Shown here piece after piece: positions 1 to 9,924 of a DNA stretch of 56,158 bases. The notes beneath the pieces were generated by a model. That model did no database searches. It was given only the letters and a program-made list of their open reading frames with translations, and was not told the DNA's origin. Source of the DNA: an uncultured Roseburia sp. (GTDB lineage Bacteria; Bacillota; Clostridia; Lachnospirales; Lachnospiraceae); contig CAAELX010000005.1 in NCBI GenBank assembly GCA_900756925.1, forward strand, positions 1 to 56,158, written 5' to 3'. The translations under genes and the position numbers were made by a program. Position 1 is the first letter of the stretch. Each line of letters begins with the position of its first letter.

Positions 1-31
1 AAGCGGGGACAGTGTGTCTGTCCCCGCTTTT
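1..31 (+). terminator. Intrinsic terminator of an upstream gene
   Basis: A perfect 12-bp stem (AAGCGGGGACAG with its complement at 18-29) encloses a 5-nt loop and ends in a short T run. It presumably ends a transcript entering from outside the window. A TATAAT at 47-52 follows and could be the -10 of the next operon, but I see no good -35 partner. Confidence 0.8.
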
Positions 32-104
32 GCACTTGAAAGAGAATATAATAGGGGTTTGTAAAAGATAACAGAAAAATACTTGTATCATGAGGAGGAA
101 TATG

Positions 105-2066
105 ATGGGGGAAACAGCAAAACTGCCAGATGGCAGCATGTTTGACTTTTGGGAAGACGAGACAGTGTATGACAACGTATTGCATGTAAACAGCACACAT
201 CCGGATGCGGATGATAGGAATGCAGGAACGTTAAAGGCACCACTTAAAACCATACAGGCAGCAGCGGAAAGGGCAGTGCCAAAAACGCGTGTCCTGATCC
301 ATGGAGGAGAATACAGAGAGTGGGTACATCCGGTGCGTGGAGGTATCAATGCATCACATATGATAAGCTATGAAGCATACGGGGATGGAGAAGTTGTGAT
401 CAAGGCTTCTGAAAAAGTGGAGAACTTCAGACCAAGTAATGGCTGGAGACTGTATAACAATTTTGGAAAAAAGAAAGAGGAAGCGAAGATAAAGGTCTGG
501 GAATACTGTCTGGAACCTAACTTATTTCAGGGATACAATCCGTTCTGCGCGGTGAACATTTTACATGACAGACTGTTTATTGAGTATGATAAGACAGATA
601 TGACAACTTATCTGAACCGGAGAGGGATGGTGTTCTGTGATGGAAAACCGCTTACACAGGTTTCGCTTTGCAATGGACTTGGGGAAAAAGACGGAACGTA
701 CTGGGTGGAAGCTAACGGACAGCGTGTGCACTTCAGGCTTTGGAATGATGAAGATCCGGCGGATCATAGAATCGAAGTAACCTGTAGAGAACAGTGTTTT
801 GCACCGGACGAACCATTTCTGTCTTATATAAAAGTAAAAGGACTGACCTGTGCACATGCGGCAACAGGGGCTCCAGTACCGCAGCGGGGAGCAATTTCCT
901 GTTACAGAGGACATCACTGGATCATTGAGGACTGTACAGTAGACTGGTCAAACGGGGTAGGGATTGATGTGGGAAATGAATGCTGGCATCATGAGATGAT
1001 ACCGGGGCAGAAAATCGGATATAGCGTGATCAGAAACTGTACGATTTCCAACGCAGGGGTATGTGGAATTGCAGGGCTTCATGCAGTGCATATGTTGATC
1101 GAGGATAACCGGATCGAAGAAACCGGATGGCAGAAGATGGAACTTTCCTGGGAAGCAGGAGCAATTAAGCTTCACAATAGTGTAAACAGCCTGATCCGCA
1201 GAAATCTGTTCCGCAATACATTCCGGGCAGATCATCTGTGGATGGATTGTGGAAATGAAAATAACAGAATTACACATAACCTGTTTTTAGATGGAAGGGA
1301 GCAGAGAGAGGCTATTTTCATAGAATGTACGAAAGATGGTGTGAATCTGATCGACCACAATATCATCTGGAATGTGGAAGGGCGGTTTGACCGGAATCAG
1401 ATAAAGGAGCAGAAAGGGTCGGCCGGCTGGTATGCAATGACGGAATCTGGTGAGGTGAATGGTTATGGAATCTATGGGGAAGGAACAGACAGACTGCGGA
1501 TCGAACATAATCTGATCGGGAATTGCAGAAGTGCCGGATATTTTGCAAAGCCGGTATCTTTCCGGATGCATGGTCTGGAAAGAGGCGGTACATCGAGAGA
1601 TGCCCGGATTCTGAATAATTTGTTTTACCGTTGCGGGGAAGCTGCTGTGAAGTTCCCGACAAAGGACAATCATTGTGATGGTAATACCTATGTTGGAATG
1701 GAGGGAGGTTATCTGCGAATTCTGTATCCGGAACCGGAGGTATGTCTGCATCTTCCATCCTGGCAGGAATTTTATCAGTTCGACAGAGAAGGACAGGAAG
1801 GATGGTTTGAGATAGAGGTGGATACCGATCAGCTGAAGCTGGAATTCAAGAAGGCAGAGGATCGTCCGTTTGGCTTCCCGGGAGAACTGGCAAAACGGGA
1901 TATTGTATACAATCCGGAGGAGGTAAGAACAGTGGATATCCATACGCTGTCGCAGAGTGATTTTTATGGAAATGCCTTAGAAGCAGGGAAGGTAATTCCA
2001 GGACCATTTGCAGAGATACGAAATGGATCTGTTTATGAGATAGATTGTCGCAGAAAAGAGAGATGA
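105..2066 (+). CDS. Right-handed beta-helix glycosidase, GH120 beta-xylosidase type
   Basis: This is a 653-residue soluble protein with no signal peptide, so it is probably cytoplasmic. It opens with a DUF1565-like segment (GTLKAPLKTIQAA) and 'YREWVHP', then has the short beta-helix rungs typical of parallel beta-helix enzymes. The layout matches GH120 beta-xylosidases as I remember them: 'YIKVKGLTCAHAAT' and 'WIIEDCTVDW', then 'LWMDCGNE' (Asp381) and 'IFIECTKDG' (Glu407). These two fall where the family has its nucleophile Asp and acid/base Glu. The ATG at 105 is chosen because AGGAGG at 93-98 sits 6 nt upstream; an earlier in-frame ATG at 90 precedes that site. The gene lies 37 bp before a GH51-GH43 fusion and ahead of GH3, which fits xylo- or arabinoxylo-oligosaccharide breakdown. 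The family call is from recognition, not a search. Confidence 0.75.
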   Translation: MGETAKLPDGSMFDFWEDETVYDNVLHVNSTHPDADDRNAGTLKAPLKTIQAAAERAVPKTRVLIHGGEYREWVHPVRGGINASHMISYEAYGDGEVVIKASEKVENFRPSNGWRLYNNFGKKKEEAKIKVWEYCLEPNLFQGYNPFCAVNILHDRLFIEYDKTDMTTYLNRRGMVFCDGKPLTQVSLCNGLGEKDGTYWVEANGQRVHFRLWNDEDPADHRIEVTCREQCFAPDEPFLSYIKVKGLTCAHAATGAPVPQRGAISCYRGHHWIIEDCTVDWSNGVGIDVGNECWHHEMIPGQKIGYSVIRNCTISNAGVCGIAGLHAVHMLIEDNRIEETGWQKMELSWEAGAIKLHNSVNSLIRRNLFRNTFRADHLWMDCGNENNRITHNLFLDGREQREAIFIECTKDGVNLIDHNIIWNVEGRFDRNQIKEQKGSAGWYAMTESGEVNGYGIYGEGTDRLRIEHNLIGNCRSAGYFAKPVSFRMHGLERGGTSRDARILNNLFYRCGEAAVKFPTKDNHCDGNTYVGMEGGYLRILYPEPEVCLHLPSWQEFYQFDREGQEGWFEIEVDTDQLKLEFKKAEDRPFGFPGELAKRDIVYNPEEVRTVDIHTLSQSDFYGNALEAGKVIPGPFAEIRNGSVYEIDCRRKER

Positions 2067-2103
2067 CATGGTGTATCAGGGAAGAAAAAGGGAGAAATAA
2101 AGT

Positions 2104-5100
2104 ATGGACAGACTAAATATCAGGACCAAAAACAGGAAGTTTGAGACAGCAAAAGATTTGTATGGGATTTTCTTTGAAGACATCAACCGGGCTGGAGATG
2201 GTGGAATCTATCCGGAAATGATAAGAAACAGATGCTTTGAAGATTCGCTTCTTCCGGAGGGATATACGCAGCAGGCAGATGGAGTCCATGTTGTGACAGA
2301 TTCCGGCTGGGAAGATGAATTCAATGGCGGAGAAGGACTTTCTAGCTGGGTAGAGGAGGACCAAATTGAAAAAACGTCTGTACCGGGGTGGTATGCACAG
2401 GATGCGCGCATGCGGTTAGAACAGGCGGACACTTTGAACAAAAACCGGAAAGCGGCACTGAATGTACGGTTTGAAAAGGGTGGAAGCATCTGGAATATAG
2501 GATTTTGCGGTATCCCACAGAAAAAAGGGGAAGCATATAAATTCTGTCTGTTTGCAAAAACAGCCCAGGAAACAAAATTGGAGGTTTCTGTCATAGAAAA
2601 TAATGTGTGCTTTGCATCCACAACCTTGCTGCTGAAAGGGAATGGTTACGTAAAGTATGATGCAGTACTTGCTGCAACAGGGGACAGTCAGAATGCGAAG
2701 CTTATGTTTCGGTGTCCGGATGGTGGAGAGATCCTGTTTGGTTTTACATCTCTGATGCCGGGAACAACCTATAATGGACATGGATTACGCGTGGATCTCG
2801 TTGAGAAACTGCGCGATCTGCATCCGAGTTTCATGAGGTTCCCAGGGGGATGCATTGTAGAGGGTTCGACGCCGTCCACTGTCATGCTGTTTCGCAATAC
2901 AGTAGGACCGGTATGGGAGAGACCGGGGCAGCAGTTAGTATGGCACTACCGCAGCAGCAATGGACTCGGATTTCATGAATATCTGCAACTGTGCGAAGAC
3001 CTTAATATGGAACCGATGTATGTATGCAACTGTGGCATGACCTGCCAGGGCAGAAAGCCGGTGCTTATCACAGGAAAAGAACAGGATGAGATACTGGAGG
3101 ATACCATGAATGCCTTAGAGTATGCACTTGGAGATCCGGAGAGCAAATGGGGAAGCTTGAGAACCCGGATGGGACATAGAGAGCCATTCCACCTGACCTA
3201 TCTTGAGATTGGAAATGAGAATTTCGGACCGGATTATGAGGAACGGTATCGCAGATTTTATGATGTGATAAAAGAAAAATATCCGCATTTGAAGGTTGTC
3301 GCGAATGCCCATATTGAGAAACATGACTGTGTGACAGAGTATGTGGATGAGCATTTTTATAATTCAACAGAGTTTTTTGCAGAAAATCAGAATTATTATG
3401 CAGATTATGACAGAAAAGGACCGAAGATTTTTGTCGGAGAGCAGGCGGTTAATGAAGGCGCATATCTCGGAAAGCTATATGGTGCACTTGGAGAGACCGC
3501 ATTTCTGATCGGACTGGAAAAAAACCAGGATGTTGTTGCGCTTGCATCCTACGCACCACTGTTTGAACATATCCGGTACCGTTCCTGGTCTCCAAACCTG
3601 ATCCGTTTTCAGAATACAGACAGCCTTGGAATACCGACTTATTATGTATGGAAAATGTTTGGACAGAACAGAGGAGCGTATGTGGTAGAATCGGAGGATA
3701 CATCTGATAAAATCTATCGTCCGATGGAAGGGATGGCATCCTTAAAATCTTCTTCTCCGCTCACTTATAAAAATGCATTGTGGAATGGCAGAAAAACAGC
3801 AGTGACGCATGAGATTATGGGACATGTGACGAATACAAAGGAGAAGGATACCTATTGTCTTGCACATCCGGATGAGGAGCAGATTGCAGCAATGTGCCGG
3901 AAAATGCCATGGGGAGACAAAGAGAAGAGCTTTGTTGTATTCGGGGAGGAATCAGATACCTGTGGAAAATTTGATGTTGATATTTATGTAGAACCAGGCA
4001 GCAGCTTTGAAATTGGCATTTTCAGTGCAAGGGTAATTTTATCTTATTATGACCAGTTGTTAGAAAGTGCGGAAAAAATATGGACACCGTTTGGAGTAAG
4101 GCCTCTGCTCTGGAAAATAGAGGGGGATCATGCATCCTTCTGGGAAACAGCGATTCCTGAGGAGAAAAGACTGACAGAAGATTTCCCGCTTTGTATAGAG
4201 CCTGGAAGATATCATCATTTTGGATATGAGACAGATGGAAAGATGGTACGGCTTTTCCTGGATAAGGAACTTGTACGTGAGGTGGAGATTCCATATGCAC
4301 CGTCCGTTACCTCCATTGCAACAGAGACGGACAGGGAAATTTTTATTAAGCTTGTCAATATGAAAGGAGAGGCTGATCCGGTAGAAATCTCTTTAGACTG
4401 CGGTGTAGAGCGTGAGTATGAGGCAGTTCTTCTGACAGGGGAAAAGACAGCAGAGAATACATTTGAAGAACCGGAAAAAGTGAGTGACAAGACGGTGAAG
4501 ATGGAGGGGGCATCTAAAAAATTCATTTATGAGGCACCTGCTTACTCTGTGAGTGTGTTAAGATTGAAGAAAAAGCAGGCATTTAACCCATATCTTCCAT
4601 CGTGGGAGTATATTCCGGATGGAGAGCCGTATGTGTTCGGAGACAGGGTGTATGTATACGGATCTCATGATTTTTATAACGGACATGTATTCTGCCTGGG
4701 AGATTATGTCTGCTGGTCAGCACCGGTTGACAATCTCGCCGACTGGAGATATGAAGGAGTGATTTATCCGAAAACAGAAGATCCATTGAACAGGGATGGA
4801 AAGATGTGCCTGTATGCCCCGGATGTGACAGTGGGACCGGATGGAAGATATTATCTGTATTATGTGCTGGACCATGTCTCTGTCGTATCAGTTGCAGTTT
4901 CTGACACACCGGCAGGAAAATATGAATTTTATGGATATGTCCATGATAAAAAGGGAGACAGACTCGGGGAAAGACCGGGGGATGAACCACAGTTTGATCC
5001 GGGAGTACTGACAGAAGGAGCGAGAACCTATCTGTATACGGGATTTTGCGGAAGAGGAGACAAAACGAGACATGGTGCGATGGCGACAGTGCTCGGTCCG

Positions 5101-5964
5101 GATATGATTACCATCGAGGAAGAACCGGTATTTGTGGCACCGGGAGGAGAGTATGCGGATGGAACCGGATATGAGGGACATGCATTTTTTGAAGCACCAT
5201 CTATCCGGAAGATCGGAAACACATACTATTTGATTTATTCGTCTTCAGTGATGCATGAGTTATGCTATGCAACCAGTGAGAAACCAACGGGAAAATTCAC
5301 ATATAGGGGTGTGCTGGTAAGCAACTGCGATATGCATATAGATACTTATAAACCTGCAGATATGCCATCTGCTTATGGCGGAAACAACCATGGAAGTATC
5401 GTGGAGATTTCCGGTGAATGGTATATTTTTTATCACAGACAGACGAACGGAACCTGGTATAGCAGACAGGGGTGTGCAGAAAAGCTTCATTTGGCAGAAG
5501 ATGGAAGCTTCCGCCAGGTGGAACTGACATCCTGTGGATTAAATGGCGGATCACTAGTGGGAAGGGGGGAATACCCGGCTTATATTGCATGCAATCTGTT
5601 TACAGCGGAGAAGAGCATTTTTGATGCAAACCAGAGATTTCCAAGAGTGATGCAGGATGGAAGAGACGGTGATAAGGAACCGGGGTACATTTCCCACATT
5701 ACAGATACCACAACGATAGGCTTTAAATATTTTGAATGTCAAAATATACAGAAAATCATCCTGAAAGTGAGAGGATATGGAAGTGGGACGTTCGAGGTTA
5801 AGACAGCCTGGGACGGTGAGGTGCTTGGAACGGTTCAGATTGTAAACAGCAATGTGTGGGAGGAATATGAGATTCCGGCACAGATCCCGGATGGTAAGCA
5901 GGCAATCTATTTTACATATAGAGGATACGGAAATCTTGACTTACTGTCATTCACACTTGAGTAG
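2104..5964 (+). CDS. GH51-GH43 fusion glycosidase (arabinofuranosidase type)
   Basis: This is a 1286-residue, two-enzyme polypeptide without a signal peptide. Residues 1-825 are a GH51 alpha-L-arabinofuranosidase: the N-terminal 'YGIFFEDINRAGDGGIYPEM', a carbohydrate-binding-like insertion at about 60-200, 'LEIGNENFG' with acid/base Glu372, and 'IFVGEQA' with probable nucleophile Glu446. A second beta-sandwich insertion lies at about 615-735. From residue 826 a complete GH43 module begins, with general base Asp839 in 'YIPDGEP' and acid Glu1030 in 'FFEAPSIRK'. A CBM6-like beta-sandwich occupies about 1190-1286. The GH43 half resembles the stand-alone enzyme encoded at 15122-16531. Having both activities in one chain suggests cooperative debranching of doubly substituted arabinoxylan or arabinan oligosaccharides; that is inference. 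The upstream GGGAG supports the start, and GH3 follows. Confidence 0.88.
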   Translation: MDRLNIRTKNRKFETAKDLYGIFFEDINRAGDGGIYPEMIRNRCFEDSLLPEGYTQQADGVHVVTDSGWEDEFNGGEGLSSWVEEDQIEKTSVPGWYAQDARMRLEQADTLNKNRKAALNVRFEKGGSIWNIGFCGIPQKKGEAYKFCLFAKTAQETKLEVSVIENNVCFASTTLLLKGNGYVKYDAVLAATGDSQNAKLMFRCPDGGEILFGFTSLMPGTTYNGHGLRVDLVEKLRDLHPSFMRFPGGCIVEGSTPSTVMLFRNTVGPVWERPGQQLVWHYRSSNGLGFHEYLQLCEDLNMEPMYVCNCGMTCQGRKPVLITGKEQDEILEDTMNALEYALGDPESKWGSLRTRMGHREPFHLTYLEIGNENFGPDYEERYRRFYDVIKEKYPHLKVVANAHIEKHDCVTEYVDEHFYNSTEFFAENQNYYADYDRKGPKIFVGEQAVNEGAYLGKLYGALGETAFLIGLEKNQDVVALASYAPLFEHIRYRSWSPNLIRFQNTDSLGIPTYYVWKMFGQNRGAYVVESEDTSDKIYRPMEGMASLKSSSPLTYKNALWNGRKTAVTHEIMGHVTNTKEKDTYCLAHPDEEQIAAMCRKMPWGDKEKSFVVFGEESDTCGKFDVDIYVEPGSSFEIGIFSARVILSYYDQLLESAEKIWTPFGVRPLLWKIEGDHASFWETAIPEEKRLTEDFPLCIEPGRYHHFGYETDGKMVRLFLDKELVREVEIPYAPSVTSIATETDREIFIKLVNMKGEADPVEISLDCGVEREYEAVLLTGEKTAENTFEEPEKVSDKTVKMEGASKKFIYEAPAYSVSVLRLKKKQAFNPYLPSWEYIPDGEPYVFGDRVYVYGSHDFYNGHVFCLGDYVCWSAPVDNLADWRYEGVIYPKTEDPLNRDGKMCLYAPDVTVGPDGRYYLYYVLDHVSVVSVAVSDTPAGKYEFYGYVHDKKGDRLGERPGDEPQFDPGVLTEGARTYLYTGFCGRGDKTRHGAMATVLGPDMITIEEEPVFVAPGGEYADGTGYEGHAFFEAPSIRKIGNTYYLIYSSSVMHELCYATSEKPTGKFTYRGVLVSNCDMHIDTYKPADMPSAYGGNNHGSIVEISGEWYIFYHRQTNGTWYSRQGCAEKLHLAEDGSFRQVELTSCGLNGGSLVGRGEYPAYIACNLFTAEKSIFDANQRFPRVMQDGRDGDKEPGYISHITDTTTIGFKYFECQNIQKIILKVRGYGSGTFEVKTAWDGEVLGTVQIVNSNVWEEYEIPAQIPDGKQAIYFTYRGYGNLDLLSFTLE

Positions 5965-6104
5965 GAATAATTACGGATAAAAGTGGGAGAGCTGTCATTC
6001 ATTTGGGGCAGGAAGAATTTGAAATTCTGTTATTTTAGCCGGTTGTGGAAAAAATGACAGCGGATTATAATTAGGAAAGAGATATGAGAGAGGGAGACGA
6101 TAAA

Positions 6105-8255
6105 ATGAGTGAAGAGACAAGAAAACGTGCAAAAGAACTGGTAAGCCAGATGACCGTGGAAGAGAAGATGAGCCAGATGCTCTACCAGTCGCCGGCAATC
6201 GAAAGGCTTGGCATTCCGGCATATAACTGGTGGAATGAGGCTTTGCATGGAGTTGCAAGAGCCGGAGTGGCAACCATGTTTCCGCAGTCGATCGGGCTGG
6301 CAGCCACTTTTGACAGAGACCTGATACAGGAGATCGGAGATGTCGTTTCCACAGAAGGAAGGGCGAAGTTCAATGAATTTTCGAGAAGAGGGGATCACGG
6401 CATCTATAAAGGGCTCACCTTCTGGGCACCGAATGTCAATATATTCAGGGATCCACGATGGGGAAGAGGACATGAGACATACGGGGAGGATCCGTATCTG
6501 ACAGGAGAATTAGGCTGTGCATACATCAAAGGTCTGCAGGGTCCAGATCCGGAACATCCAAAGGCAGCAGCCTGCGCGAAGCATTTTGCAGTACATAGTG
6601 GACCGGAAGCACTCAGGCATCAGTTCGATGCGCAGGTGTCAAAGCATGATCTGTATGATACTTATTTATATGCATTCAAGCGGTGCGTCAAAGATGCAAA
6701 AGTGGAAGCGGTCATGGGTGCCTATAACAGAGTGAACGGGGAACCGGCATGTGGCAGCAAGACATTGTTAAAAGATATTTTAAGAGAAGAGTTTGGCTTT
6801 GAGGGACATGTAGTCTCTGATTGCTGGGCAGTCAATGACTTCCATGAGCATCATCACGTGACTGCGAATGTGGAAGAGTCGGCGGCAATGGCGGTAAATA
6901 ACGGCTGCGACTTAAACTGTGGGAACGCTTTTCTTCATCTTGGCAGTGCCTATGAGCGGGGACTGGTATCAGAAGAAGCAATTACGGCAGCAGTAGAACG
7001 TTTGATGGAGATCAGAATTCGTCTTGGCATGATGAAGGATTATCCGTCTCCATATGAAGATATTTCCTATGAGAAAGTGGAGTGTAAAGAACATGTGGCA
7101 CTCTCTTTAGAAGCGGCAGAAAGAAGTCTGGTTCTGTTAAAGAATAAAGATAATTACCTGCCGCTGAAAAAAGAAGAAATAAAAACAATTGCAGTGATCG
7201 GACCGAATGCAAATTCAAGGGATGCGCTGATCGGAAATTATGTCGGCACATCTTCCAGGTATATTACGCTGTTAGAAGGAATCCAGCAGTATGTGGGTGA
7301 GGAGACCAGAGTGCTGTATGCACAGGGATGTCACCTGTATAAAGACAAAGTGGAAGGACTTGCTGAGAAAAAAGACCGCTTTGAAGAGGCAGTAATCACA
7401 GCACAGGAAGCGGATGTGGTAGTGATGTGCCTTGGCCTTGATGCCACGATCGAGGGCGAGGAGGGAGATGCCGGAAACGAATATGCGAGCGGAGACAAGC
7501 TGGGGCTGAATCTGCCGGGACTTCAGGAAGAATTGTTAGAGACGGTTGCGGCAGTTGGAAAGCCGGTGATCCTTCTTCTTACGGCTGGAAGTGCAATTGA
7601 TCTTAGCTGGGCAGAAAAACAGGAAAATGTAAAAGCAATTCTGGACTGCTGGTATCCGGGAGCAAGAGGTGGAAAAGCGGTTGCAGAGGCAGTTTTCGGG
7701 GAATTCTCGCCGAGCGGAAAGCTTCCTGTGACATTCTACCAGGGAACAGAGAATCTGCCGGAATTTACAGATTACCGGATGAATCACAGAACGTACCGCT
7801 ATACGGATGAAAATGTCCTTTATCCGTTTGGATATGGGCTTTGCTATGGAAAGGTAAGTTATTCAGATCTTCAGGTAAGTAAGCTGGAAAGTCAGACAGA
7901 CGAAGAGCTTCTTGTATCTGTACGGGTAAAAAATGAAAGCCAATACCCATTAGTGGAAGCAGGTCAGATCTATATAAGACATATGGATGCAAAAGATTAT
8001 GAACCGAATTATCAGCTGAAAGCGATCAGCAGTGTACAGCTTGCACCGGGGGAGGAAAAGAAAATATCTGTGAGCCTGTCTGCAAGGGCATTTGGAATCA
8101 TCACAGAAGATGGAACCTGTGTAGTAAGACCTGGAACTTATCAGATTACCGCAGGCGGTCAGCAGCCGGATGGACGAAGTGAAGAACTGACTGGGAATAA
8201 GGTATGTAAAGTTACAGTGACAAGATGTGGAAAAGAGGTGGAAATCGAGTATTAA
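6105..8255 (+). CDS. GH3 beta-glycosidase (beta-xylosidase or beta-glucosidase)
   Basis: This is a 716-residue family 3 glycosidase with an N-terminal TIM barrel ('MTVEEKMSQM', 'WGRGHETYGEDPYLTGELG', 'KHFAVHSG'). The nucleophile Asp is in 'VVSDCWA' (residue 239 from this start). An alpha/beta sandwich carries 'EGEEGDAGNEYASGD', the usual acid/base loop, and a C-terminal fibronectin-like domain follows 'YPFGYGLCYG'. The WNEALHG motif is common in xylan beta-xylosidase-like members, so xylosidase fits the neighbours, but substrate cannot be fixed from sequence. There is no signal peptide. The start at 6105 has GGGAG 8 nt upstream; an in-frame ATG at 6084 with AGGAAAG before it is the alternative and adds 7 residues. 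Confidence 0.88.
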   Translation: MSEETRKRAKELVSQMTVEEKMSQMLYQSPAIERLGIPAYNWWNEALHGVARAGVATMFPQSIGLAATFDRDLIQEIGDVVSTEGRAKFNEFSRRGDHGIYKGLTFWAPNVNIFRDPRWGRGHETYGEDPYLTGELGCAYIKGLQGPDPEHPKAAACAKHFAVHSGPEALRHQFDAQVSKHDLYDTYLYAFKRCVKDAKVEAVMGAYNRVNGEPACGSKTLLKDILREEFGFEGHVVSDCWAVNDFHEHHHVTANVEESAAMAVNNGCDLNCGNAFLHLGSAYERGLVSEEAITAAVERLMEIRIRLGMMKDYPSPYEDISYEKVECKEHVALSLEAAERSLVLLKNKDNYLPLKKEEIKTIAVIGPNANSRDALIGNYVGTSSRYITLLEGIQQYVGEETRVLYAQGCHLYKDKVEGLAEKKDRFEEAVITAQEADVVVMCLGLDATIEGEEGDAGNEYASGDKLGLNLPGLQEELLETVAAVGKPVILLLTAGSAIDLSWAEKQENVKAILDCWYPGARGGKAVAEAVFGEFSPSGKLPVTFYQGTENLPEFTDYRMNHRTYRYTDENVLYPFGYGLCYGKVSYSDLQVSKLESQTDEELLVSVRVKNESQYPLVEAGQIYIRHMDAKDYEPNYQLKAISSVQLAPGEEKKISVSLSARAFGIITEDGTCVVRPGTYQITAGGQQPDGRSEELTGNKVCKVTVTRCGKEVEIEY

Positions 8256-8386
8256 CATAGCATTGCCTATCCATTAAAAAAAATAATACATCCCATTTAA
8301 AACATTATGCAATTATCCTCAAAAAATCTTCCCATCCAGGAGCCGAGTGTAGTATAATATATCTACTATGCCCGTAGAGAACCATC

Positions 8387-8414
8387 TTGTAAAGAAAAAG
8401 TGAATAGATAGAAT
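8387..8414 (+). promoter_or_regulatory. Candidate promoter for the NSS transporter gene
   Basis: TTGTAA (8387-8392) and TAGAAT (8409-8414) are separated by 16 bp. The intergenic stretch 8256-8559 also holds a TATAAT at 8353 without a good -35. No intrinsic terminator for the GH3 gene is evident here. Confidence 0.35.
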
Positions 8415-8453
8415 CTTTTTTTACAAATTTAGCACATCTACAGGCAACTAGAA

Positions 8454-8542
8454 GCGAAACTCATAGAAAGCGTAAAGAGGTGGGAGATCTGTCACACGTT
8501 CTCCCACCATACAATACCTGTCAGAGTTTCGCCCCGACAGGT
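8454..8542 (+). repeat. Structured intergenic element with GCGAAACTC/GAGTTTCGC ends
   Basis: GCGAAACTC (8454-8462) is the exact reverse complement of GAGTTTCGC (8524-8532). Between them lies a perfect 9-bp hairpin, GGTGGGAGA (8479-8487) with TCTCCCACC (8500-8508). A further 7-bp stem, ACCTGTC (8516-8522) with GACAGGT (8536-8542), has the GAGTTTCGC segment in its loop, so the two structures are either alternative or form a pseudoknot. The ribosome binding site of the NSS gene starts just after. Related ends occur at 21828-22060 and 38538-38588. I could not match it to a riboswitch class I know. Confidence 0.6.
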
Positions 8543-8559
8543 AAAAGGAGATATTAATT

Positions 8560-9918
8560 ATGAAACGAGAATCATTTAAGTCCCGCCTGGGATTCATCTT
8601 AGTCAGCGCCGGCTGTGCCATCGGTATCGGAAACGTCTGGCGCTTTCCGTATGTGGTAGGACAGAACGGCGGCGGAGTGTTTGTACTTTTGTATCTGGTA
8701 TTCCTGATAGCAATGGGACTTCCGGTACTTACGATGGAGTTGGCAGTAGGACGGGCGAGCAGAAAGAGCGCGGTACAGGGGTATCAGGCACTCGAGAAAC
8801 CGGGCAGCAAATGGCATCTTCACGGCTGGGCGGCAATCTTTGGCTGTTGTATGCTCATGATGTACTATACAACCGTTTCCGGATGGATGGTTGCATACTT
8901 TTACAAATTTCTGACCGGCGAATTCACCCGCGGCATGGATGCGGAGACAACAGGAGCAGCTTTCGGCAGTCTGCTGGCAGATCCATTACAGATGGGCTTC
9001 TGGATGGTGCTGACCGTACTCCTCGGGTTCTTTGTGTGCAGCAAGGGACTGCAGAACGGTCTCGAGCAGATCAGTAAAATCATGATGAGTGCGCTGCTGA
9101 TCCTGATCGTGGTGCTCGCCGTCCACAGCTTTACCCTGTCCGGTGCAGGAGAGGGAATCCGTTTCTACCTGATTCCGAATCTTAAGGCTGTAAAGAAGAT
9201 TGGATTTGGAAATGTCGTATCAGCTGCCATGAACCAGGCATTCTTTACCTTAAGCCTTGGAGTAGCTGCCATGGAGATCTTCGGCAGCTACATGGGAAAA
9301 GATCATACGTTAGCTGGCGAGGGACTTCGGATCTGCGCACTGGATACATTTGTTGCCATTATGGCAGGACTGATTATTTTCCCGGCATGCTTCAGCTACG
9401 GCGTGGAGGCAACGGCTGGTCCAAGCTTGATCTTTGTGACTCTTCCGAACGTTTTCGTCAATATGGAAGGTGGACGGATGTGGGGAACGCTGTTCTTCCT
9501 GTTTATGACATTTGCAAGCTTTTCCACGATTATCGCGGTATTTGAAAATATCATGTCCTTCTGCATGGATATGTTTGGATGGAGCAGGAAGAAAGCTGCA
9601 CTTGTGAACTGTATGATTATTCTGGTTGCAAGTATTCCGTGTGTACTTGGTTACAATGTGTGGAGCGACCTGCATCTGATCGGAGGAAGGGATGTGCTTG
9701 ACAGCGAGGACTTCATTGTCAGCAATCTGCTGCTTCCGCTTGGCTCCTTGGTCTATTTGCTATTCTGTGTGACAAAGTGGGGATGGGGATTCGACAATTA
9801 CCTGAAAGAAGCCAATACCGGAGAGGGATTAAAGATTGCAAAAGGCTTAAAACCTTATTTCCAGTTCCTTCTTCCGGTGCTGATTCTGATTATTTTACTT
9901 CAGGGACTGGTCGGATAA
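8560..9918 (+). CDS. NSS-family sodium-dependent transporter
   Basis: This is a 452-residue integral membrane protein of the neurotransmitter:sodium symporter (SNF, LeuT-fold) family. The family hallmark in TM1 is clear, 'GCAIGIGNVWRFPY', followed by 'NGGGVFVLLYL' and 'GLPVLTMELAVGR'. The length is that of short bacterial members with about 11 membrane segments. Such proteins import amino acids or related amines with Na+; the substrate cannot be told. AAAGGAG is well placed before the ATG. The gene stands alone between the glycosidase block and the c-di-GMP genes and is preceded by a structured leader (8454-8542) that may regulate it. Confidence 0.93.
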   Translation: MKRESFKSRLGFILVSAGCAIGIGNVWRFPYVVGQNGGGVFVLLYLVFLIAMGLPVLTMELAVGRASRKSAVQGYQALEKPGSKWHLHGWAAIFGCCMLMMYYTTVSGWMVAYFYKFLTGEFTRGMDAETTGAAFGSLLADPLQMGFWMVLTVLLGFFVCSKGLQNGLEQISKIMMSALLILIVVLAVHSFTLSGAGEGIRFYLIPNLKAVKKIGFGNVVSAAMNQAFFTLSLGVAAMEIFGSYMGKDHTLAGEGLRICALDTFVAIMAGLIIFPACFSYGVEATAGPSLIFVTLPNVFVNMEGGRMWGTLFFLFMTFASFSTIIAVFENIMSFCMDMFGWSRKKAALVNCMIILVASIPCVLGYNVWSDLHLIGGRDVLDSEDFIVSNLLLPLGSLVYLLFCVTKWGWGFDNYLKEANTGEGLKIAKGLKPYFQFLLPVLILIILLQGLVG

Positions 9919-9924
9919 AAAATC

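Noticed and set aside
8454..8559. Assigning the NSS leader to a known riboswitch class such as glycine, c-di-GMP or preQ1
   Set aside because: None of the conserved cores I know for these classes is present; it is left as an unassigned structured element.
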